This document shows positions 56,731-64,000 of a stretch of 64,000 nt of DNA, piece by piece. The DNA lies in assembly GCA_905221605.1 (NCBI GenBank), contig CAJNDS010000079.1, forward strand, positions 17,501-81,500. Reading direction: 5' to 3'. A program made the translations under genes and the position numbers. The notes below the pieces were generated by a model. It did not search any database. It had not been told where the DNA came from and saw only the letters and a list, made by a program, of their open reading frames with translations. Each line of letters opens with the position of its first letter. Position 1 is the stretch's first letter. The stretch is from Symbiodinium natans. Lineage: Eukaryota > Sar > Dinophyceae > Suessiales > Symbiodiniaceae.

Positions 56731-57271
56731 TAAGGGCTTCGGGCTTATCCCCACCTCCCGGAGCTCCCCTACTGGCGGGTAGCCCTCGGCACCCATCGGC
56801 ACAATCATCCGGACACATGGAATAGACCTTGCAACGTGAGGTTCTGGGTCTAGCAGGAGCCTTGTCTCCTTCCAAGATCGCTTCAGGAGTGGAGCGTGCC
56901 CTGAAGAACCAGAAAGTGACTCTGAAGAGCCCCGGCAGAGCGATGTTCCACGCAGAGTCTCTTCTGTGAGGGCTTGTTGCTGTTGCTCTTGCTGTCTGCA
57001 ACTTCTCCACTTCTAAGGGACGGCGTCCGCTGTCCTCGAAACGTGCTGCCATCGGAGCTGCAAGACAGCACCTCGGCGCTTTTTTTTTTTTGTGCTGGGC
57101 TGCGGATAGATCTATAATTTAGCCACAACTGCAACAAGTCGTGCTCTTTGTGTGGTGTCGTTTGTTCGGGGGCTTGTGCTCAATAAGTCTCTGGCAAGCT
57201 GGAGGCAGAAGGCTTGAGCCCTTCCGGCACAACTGTGAGGTTTATGTATCGCTTCCTGGGTTGGCCTCTGA

Positions 57272-57424
57272 GGCGACGTCCTGTCTTTGCGGAAGTTCTA
57301 CTCCCTGGACTGGCGAACGGTGCGGTCCATCCTCCTGGATGATGAGGAGGAAGGCCAGGACGCACACAGTTCTGCGAACCGGCAAGGCGACGCCCCCTTG
57401 ATGCAAAGTTCTTGGGTGCGGCTC
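57272..57424 (+). CDS. Possible exon, unidentified gene
   Basis: After an AG acceptor-like site the frame reads GDVLSLRKFYSLDWRTVRSI and LLDDEEEGQDAHSSANRQ, then a stop at 57425. The residue mix is coding-like, but the family is unknown and no splice partner was found. Confidence 0.3.
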
Positions 57425-57521
57425 TGAGGCCAAACTTCCCGGGAAGTGTCCGGAAAGAACCGACCCTGAACGCTTGCGCCGAATCTCAGCCCCCAGCATC
57501 CTTCTCCGCCAAAATCGGTGT

Positions 57522-57588
57522 AGGGTTTAGGGTTTAGGGTTTAGGGTTTAGGGCTTAGGGTTTAGGGTTTCGGGTTTAGGGTTTAGCG
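57522..57588 (+). repeat. TTTAGGG array with variants
   Basis: About nine units including GCTTAGGG and TTTCGGG variants. Confidence 0.92.
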
Positions 57589-57929
57589 GTGGGCTGTGGC
57601 ATCAGGCCAGCTGGCTGCCGGTGAGCAGCGCCTCATCTGCGAGATGCGGAGATTTGGGGGCTTCAGAGGATCAGTCGGCAAAGCCCTGCTGCGGGTTGGA
57701 TCAAAAAAGGCATGCAGGGAATGCTCCTGAAAATGGGAATTGGAGTTTACGCAGACGAGCTTCATTTCTGGTCGTGCAGGGAGAACAACTTGAAAACTTT
57801 CGTGGGGGTGGCTCCATGTGGCCGATGAACACGTCACACTCTCTCACTCTCCCTCCGGATCAGCCACTCAGCGATAGCCTTAGAAGCCCTAGACCCATCC
57901 CGGCTAGCCTGAGGTTCCCCTAAACCCGA

Positions 57930-60900
57930 AGTTCTAAACCAACCCGAAACCCTAAGCCCTTTAAGCCCTAAGCCCTTCAACCCTAAACCCCGTTCTGCTG
58001 AGGTTCATGTTGCGAACCTCTAAGCAGGAGGATGCAGTGATCCAGAAGCCGGGGCCAAACATTGTGCGCCATGGCTTCCAACACTTGTGGCCCAGAATTT
58101 AGGGCTTAGGGTTTAGGGTTTAGGGTAGAACTGTAGAACTGTGGCTACTCCTGGATGTTTGGCAAAGAAATCTTCGGCTCACTTCTGGTTCTGTGGACGG
58201 AGGTCTCCCACCTCAACCGCCCCACACCCTACGCCCTAAGAGCCTTGACCACACCTAAACCCTAAACCCTAAACCCTAAACCCTAAACCCTAAACCCTAA
58301 ACCCTAAACCCTAAACCCTAAACCCTAAACCCTAAACCCTAAACCCTAAACCCTAAACCCTAAACCGCGCCTTCTTCAATTCCCAGCTCCCTCTACTGCT
58401 CCTCCTCGCCGAAGGGCCGCACACGGTCGTAGATGTCCAGGAAGAGCCACAGCCCATCCTATATAATTACCCTGACCCCCAAACAGCAGGATAGGTCGCA
58501 GCGGCTCCGGCAAGACACTCTGTGACCAGGCTGCATTATCAGAAGTTCTTAGGGGGTAGTTTTGCGGCTTGGGTTTAGGGTAAAAGGTCTCGGGTTTTGG
58601 GTTTGGGGGTGCACGCTCAAGTTGCACAAGTTCCTCTCTGCACTCTGCCAGATGCTTTCGCCTTTTGTTTTGAATTCTCTTGGAACGTCGACTCAAAGTT
58701 TTTCTAGAGTGTCGCTGGGCCAGGGTTGAACTTTGAACCAAACCTGCTTCATGTTTGCATGATTTTGTACAGATCAGACAGCACCTGTGTTCTCCACGAA
58801 GGTGCTTGCCCGCGAAAAGCACTTGAAGCTGTGGTTTTCCTGCCCCAGGCTGCTTGTACCGAATGTTCCATCGGTACCTTGACTACTGGAACAAGTCCAC
58901 ACAGGCCAGTTTCCTGAGCTGAGGGAGGTCTTGCCTGTAGTCTACTTGCTTCACAGCACAAGCTTGGTAAAGTATGCGTCGCTCATGCCCTTGAATGCTG
59001 TTTGCTTGTTTTGAAAACAAATCCCCATATTACTTTTGTAAGGAAGAGGTTCCTAGCAAGTTATTTATCGCAGTTAAGCTGCAAAAGTCCCAGGCCCCAA
59101 ACCCTTGAATGTTGGGCAAGTACTAGCCAGCTTGTGCTCCCAGCATCTGCCTATGAGGCTGGGGGCGCTCCTCTGCTGCCTTCAGGTTCAAGTGACGTCC
59201 ACTGTCACTTGAACCAGGCGAGGGTGATGGCACCTGAGAAGCTCCTCCCACCAGAGAGCCCGAACTTTTGCATATCTGCAGGCCCCTTGAAGTATTTGGT
59301 GTTTTCGGGTGGGGTGATTGGATTGTGGCAGCCGCGCAATCGATTTTAAGCCTAGCAGGTGCTCAAGGCTTTGATTGCGAGATATTTTGCGAGCTTGAGT
59401 GTGACTGTCTGACTGAGTCTCCTGAGTGCCCCGCCAGGTCTTCGTGACCCACAGCGCTGGCCTGGCGAATAAGGCCGGCCTGTGAGAAAGATGTTCAGCA
59501 GCCTTCCCACACGTGCGAACCAGACGTACTGTGTTCAGGTGTTGGAGTACTTCACGAACATGCAGCAGAAGAGCCAGGCCAGGTGTCGGTGCAACTATTC
59601 TCAGCGCAGCTTCCTAAACCCCAAACCCTACACTGCCCTACACCCTAAGCCCTAAACGTTCTTCACTGTTCGACAAGAAGGGTGGACAGCGTGGTTCAGG
59701 CCTATTGTGAGCACTTGTGGGAATAGCCACGGGCCTGTTGCTCGCGTACTTCATTGTTGCAGCACCAGAAAATTAAGTTAGGCAGCTTCGGCGCCAGGCA
59801 GCATGACTCTTCTAGACTTTGCATGCCACTACCCTAAGCCCTAAGCCCTAAACCCTAAGGAGCAAAAGCAGAGATCTTCCATGACATATTGCCGCTGAGG
59901 AGTCTCTACCCACGACAAGAGGCGCTCTCCAACGCTCTGGCTTGCTCGAGCAGTCCAGGCTCCGAAGAGGTTTAGGCTTTAGGGTTTAGAGTTTAACAGA
60001 GTTTAAGGGTCTTAGAGTCGTAAGGAATCTGTAGGCTCAGGTGGTTAGGAACAAGGGTTTGAGGGGTAGTGCTATTGAGGTTTGACGTTTGAGCCCGGAA
60101 CTCCGGGGCTCATCTCCAAAGATTCAGGGCCGTGATCCTGAGGCTGAGCCTATAGGCTTATGTGAAGGCTTATAGGTGTTAATCCTGTACACAAGGTCAT
60201 CAGCTCAGTAGCCTTAGTAACTGTGAAGAATGGTAGGTATGCAATGTAGGCTCGCGCGAGGCATCCTGACAGCATCTCGCGTGTGAAGACCTTCCCACTG
60301 TTTGTGACGCTCCCTGGCGCGGAATGTATGAAAGGGCCATCACTAGCTGGCAGCTACCCTAGACCCTTTCCCCTAAACACAAACCCAAACGCCCTAAACC
60401 CCAAACCCTAAACCCTAAACCCAGACCCCTAAACCTTGCGAGCCGTCACTGTAGAACAACCCCTCCGAGGTTCCGCAAGTTCCTCATCATGGTGGATGGC
60501 GGCTTGGCGTGGATCTCTAGAGTTCAATGCAGGTCCTTAGGTCCCTGCACTCAGAGAGGAGTTTCGAGAGCATAAGAGACCCAAACCGATGTCCACGCTT
60601 GGACCCCATTTGCACCAAGCAAACCCTAAACCCTAAGCCCTAAACCCAAAACCCAAAACCCTAAACCCTAACCCTAAACCGCTCGGAAGGAAGCCTGCAG
60701 AATCCCTTCTTCCCGCGCCGGAGTACTGGAATCGTTCACCCCGACAAGGCCCATGGGGTGTGATGCCACCCTTCTTCTTAAGCCCCTTCTGCCAAACAAA
60801 TAGATACAAGAAAGTTGCCCTAAGCCCGGAAACCCTAAACCCGAACAACTAAACCCTAAAAGCCCTAACCTCTAAGTCTCAGCCCCCAGAGCTCCGTAGC

Positions 60901-61020
60901 CGTCAGGTGACCCAAGCTGAAGCTGCGGATGGCCTGGACCCAGTTTAGGGTTTAGGGTGGAAAGGCTGTTGCAAGATCTGCAAGGGAAGGGGTTCCGGTC
61001 GACCGGAGGGCAGTCTTCTG
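57930..61020. other. Intergenic, telomere-repeat-rich, no supported gene
   Basis: No gene is supported. Besides the array at 58253, short CCCTAAA or TTTAGGG tracts occur at about 57955-57990, 58105-58125, 59615-59655, 59830-59860, 60375-60430, 60620-60680, 60825-60860 and 60940. This is the highest density of telomere-like fragments in the window. Confidence 0.5.
58253..58364 (-). repeat. CCCTAAA array
   Basis: Fifteen to sixteen perfect CCCTAAA units. Confidence 0.97.
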
Positions 61021-61147
61021 CTTGGAGGTTCATGGTACTGAGAATCCCAAATATGACTGTACCTACAACCCAATTGTAGCCCCATTAGGCACTTAAGGGG
61101 CGTATGAGTGGGTTCTGACTGCACTTATAATTGGGTTGTACTTGTCT
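61021..61147. mobile_element. MITE, family A, copy 4 (eroded)
   Basis: Left end CTTGGAGGTTCATGGTACT followed by family-like blocks (ACTTATAATTGGGTTGTA). The right inverted repeat is not preserved, so this is probably a truncated copy. Confidence 0.5.
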
Positions 61148-61237
61148 GGGCAGGACCCGATCTCCGCGCTCCGCGAGCAGCGCCGCGCCGCACTCCGTGC
61201 CAAGGCCTCTCAGCTTCAGAAAAGTTGGGTTTTGAAG

Positions 61238-61327
61238 AAACCCTAAACCCTAAACCCTAAACCCTAAACCCTAAACCCTAAACCCTAAACCCTAAACCCT
61301 AAACCCTAAACCCTAAACCCTAAACCC
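61238..61327 (-). repeat. CCCTAAA array
   Basis: Twelve to thirteen perfect CCCTAAA units, ending about 360 bp before the first exon of the TRANK1-like gene. Confidence 0.97.
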
Positions 61328-61687
61328 GGCATAGGCCCACTTTAGCCAACGCGCTCGGTGAGCTCGAAGCCAGGTCCCCTCACTCCAATCCTCTCCGCCC
61401 GTCAGCCCAATTGTTGTACACTTGCACTCCAAATGGCAATGAGTTCGATGCCCCAGAAACCCTTGCTACTAAACCCCACCGCGCAGGCGCTTTTCAAGAA
61501 TGCCACAGCTGCCGAACCTCGGTGTTGGCAAGCGTTCTTGCTTCTGGAGGCATGAACACCAGGATATTCTGATCATAATCGGCTGTCTTTAGTCGTTGAG
61601 GCAGTGAATAAGCAGCTGAAGTTTATTCGAATGTTTGTTCCTCCGAAGCATGGGAGCTGCAATCGATAGGGAACTCCCGGCACCCAG

Positions 61688-62709
61688 GAGTCCGACAAAG
61701 TGCTGACAGAGGTGGACTATGACCTCTTTGAAGCCAAATTCTGGCCAAAGCTGCGCCAAAAGGCTGGGTACAACACTGCTAAGCAGGTATGGCGACGCTT
61801 GATTTCTCAGTCTTATGCCCAGAGCGGCTTGAAGATCATGCTCTTAATGCAAGCTGGAGTGCGGCATTTCTGGTGCCCCTGCAGATACTTAGCAGACTAA
61901 TTTGGTTTATATGCATTCCGAGACCGGAAATATATCTTGATGGCCTTGTTTAAGCGGGGCTTGCTGAGATCTGTTGGAGGTGCCAGCTGTCGAGGACGCC
62001 ATGCTTGTCTGGAGGGAGTTCATGCCTCTTGCCCGTCATCAGAGGGACTCGTCGTTTCAGCAGCCCAAGCATCGGAACTTCCGATGATCAACCACACTCA
62101 GGTCCTTCATCAAGGGCAGCTATCGCGTCCTGGCCACTGGGCGACCCAAGGTAATCTTGAGCCTACTAAGACATGGCACTCCGGTAGGGGGGATCCGGTC
62201 TTCGACTGTTTTGGAAGGGAGCTATCGGAAGGACCCTTAGGGTGCAGGGCTTGGGGGTTTAGGGTGTAGGGCGCAGCCCCGATTTTTGAAGACCCAGCAC
62301 CAAGGAGACAGAACAGGGACATTTGGACTTGGAGACCTATCAGGAGGTGACCAGCAAGTGTTCGCCAGGTGCCTCAAGGGGTCATCATAGAAGTTGCAGT
62401 TTAGGTTCGCAAGTGAAATCGCTTCTTGTGCATTTTTACCGGCAGTCGAGCCAGTCTGTTGTTCATGCCAATAAATACGGAGATCCCTAACTGGGACTTG
62501 TCGAAGTGAAGATCGCAGGCTTCAGGGAGTACCGCGAGCAGACCTTTGATGGCAATCAGTCTAGGCCACAGAGGCGCACCGCACCGTGAACAGCAGTTGG
62601 GAAACACGAATCGCCTCTACAGATGCCGCCTGCATGGTCTTGATCTAAGGATCTTCGCTGCCTTCAAGTCATACGAGCAGCTGAAGAAGGATTGGCACGG
62701 ATTCGACAG
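61688..62709 (+). CDS. TRANK1-like (SF1/UvrD-type helicase-related) gene fragment, five exons
   Basis: Five short exons keep splice phase and give a sequence that matches, from memory, the segment after the NTPase core of TRANK1-like proteins: 61688-61786 (LTEVDYDLFEAKFWPKL, then YNTAKQ), 61995-62023 plus 62102-62150 (DAMLVWREFMSFIKGS across the junction, then YRVLATGRPK), 62317-62357 (GHLDLETYQEVTSK) and 62650-62709 (IFAAFKSYEQLKKDWHGFDR). Donors are GT, GC, GT and GT, with a possible GA donor at the end. Acceptors all precede G. In the family this stretch lies between helicase motifs; no Walker A or B motif is in the window. Upstream and downstream exons were not found, so this is either a partial view of a large gene or a remnant. 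Confidence 0.65.
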
Positions 62710-62759
62710 GACACAACAACTTGAGGGCATGTGCAAAGGGGGCGTTTGTGCAGGTGACG

Positions 62760-63720
62760 CAACTGGCATGTCGCCAGCCTGGGGCACTCTAAGCACTGCC
62801 GAAACCCAATGGTTACCAGCAGGCACGAGAGCACGGCTTGTTAAAAGTAGTGTTTCAGACCTGGCCTCAGCTGGTGGAAAGCCTACTTGGGAATTCAGAT
62901 CTCCTTCCGGGATGATACCTCCAGCCATCCAGAGTATACAAGCGGCTGCTGGCCGAGGTGCCAGCCGGGCCCCAGAAGGAAGGCTGACAGTAGGTTAGGC
63001 GTGAGGTGTGGTAGAGGCTTGTGCGCATTGCTAGGTCTCTCGGCTCAAAGTCCTAAAATTCCAGGAACACACCGCAGGAAGCTGCAATGTGCTCGGTCGC
63101 ATCTCCGGCACTGCGCGTCGCTGGGATACCTCTCCCGAGTAGTGGCTTGGCGCAGCGCAGACTGCGCGGACCGGCAAAGCCGCATGCCCGCCATGAACGG
63201 ACCCTTCCGTGGTGGCAGAAGCTACCCCGGCTATCCCGCTTGGCACTGACAGCTGGCCTTCCTGCTGCACAACAGGCACTCCGAAAATTGGATCAGGGAT
63301 TCGGGGAGGTTCGTGGTAACTCGCAATAGCACGAAGACGAAGACTATGCAAATCTGGGGATTGGGTCGTTGGGTCGTGAGGCACGGAAGCTGCCCAGCGC
63401 CAGGTTCCAAAGCTTCGCTTGCGATCTGGATCAGTCGCTGGCGGCGCCTTTGCGCCGGAGGCGGCGGCATGGGAAGATTTCAAAGGAGCCCCCACCCAGG
63501 CAATGGAGCAATGGGTTTGTTTATCTCTCACTCTGTTGTTCCTCTTTTTTAGTGGCTCGCATGGGTGTACATATATAGAGAGATAGAGAGGCATTGTGTA
63601 TCTGTTTTCGGCTTTTGGCACCTCAGGTCGGCCGGCTGCGAGTCCTCTCCTACCCGGTCCGGCGCGGGGTGCGCTGCGTGGCCCTGGTGAAAGGCAACTC
63701 TCGTTTCGTGTTAATTATTT
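62760..63720. other. Downstream flank, uncertain coding
   Basis: Several coding-like fragments in different frames (for example ARHERTLPWWQKLPRLSRLA at about 63180-63240 and LRKLDQGFGEVRGNSQ to 63326) may be further exons, but I could not join them in phase or recognise a family. Confidence 0.35.
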
Positions 63721-63721
63721 C

Positions 63722-63890
63722 ACCACCCTCGGTGTAAAGTTGTCAGATTTTGAACTCAACTTTTCGCCTCGCCCGACCCTCTTCTCCTCGCCCGGTATAC
63801 TCCAGAGTGTCCCTGGAGTGCCCAACCCCAGAGTGTTCCTGGAGTGCCAACCCCATTGTGTTCCTGGAGTGCCCAACCCCAGAGAATCTC
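63722..63890 (+). repeat. Dispersed repeat H, copy 2
   Basis: Partner of 53744-53955: CCCTCGGTGTAAAGTTGTCA, GAACTCAACTTTTCGCCTCG, then three or four units like AGAGTGTCCCTGGAGTGCCC followed by AACCCC. Same orientation as copy 1. Confidence 0.85.
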
Positions 63891-64000
63891 CACCCAGAGA
63901 GGGTGGGGATGTTCGGAGTAAAAGTTTCTTTTATTGCCTATTATTTTTGAGCATTGTTAGTGTTATTCAATGTTTGTTCAATTTTTGATTGTGCTTTGTA

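Noticed and set aside
1-64000. CRISPR arrays, bacterial operons, tRNA or rRNA genes
   Set aside because: Repeat/spacer regularity, Shine-Dalgarno-led gene strings and RNA-gene signatures were looked for and not seen; the sequence is eukaryotic in structure.

Overview
The window looks like nuclear DNA of a dinoflagellate, probably a Symbiodiniaceae-like or other Suessiales genome. The species cannot be named from this sequence. The reasons are: telomere-type TTTAGGG/CCCTAAA arrays scattered in both orientations; genes broken into short exons whose introns begin with GT, GC or even GA and end with AG followed by G; several MITE families; and protein families I know as expanded in dinoflagellates (polycystin-like membrane proteins, kinesin-light-chain-type TPR membrane proteins, PKS/NRPS modules, TRANK1-like proteins). 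No bacterial-type operon, tRNA, rRNA or CRISPR array was seen. All gene models were made by eye from reading frame, splice phase and motif, without alignment or transcripts.

Layout. 1.2-5.0 kb: a secretory-pathway protein with an LVIVD-like propeller, a Ser/Thr stalk, a GPS site and polycystin-like membrane segments. 5-16 kb: repeat-rich DNA with TTTAGGG arrays, two TA-flanked MITE families, a fold-back element and one candidate 5' exon of a type II membrane protein. 16.3-19.9 kb: a multi-exon gene of a dinoflagellate family recognised by VTHSW, YWVCAFSVNQ and EMNKFDDMM, with AT-rich introns and apparent decay at its 3' end. 20-29 kb: mostly intergenic repeats. 29-33.8 kb: about 1.25 kb of tandem repeats leading into the end of a polyketide/peptide synthase-type gene (ACP, thioesterase, lipocalin-like domain). 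36.1-38.3 kb: a membrane protein with C-terminal TPRs.

38.7-47.6 kb is the most striking region. A roughly 2.2-kb inverted repeat carries two copies of one multi-exon kinase-like (APH/choline-kinase-like) gene facing each other across a 4.6-kb spacer. The right copy keeps all visible catalytic motifs. The left copy has a His-to-Arg change in the catalytic loop and a 63-bp deletion that removes an exon end and its splice donor.

48-61 kb is again repeat-rich with a few short exon-like pieces. 61.7-62.7 kb holds five short in-phase exons of a TRANK1-like gene. The genes form no obvious pathway; the shared theme is intron-rich genes separated by small transposons, satellites and interstitial telomere-type repeats.
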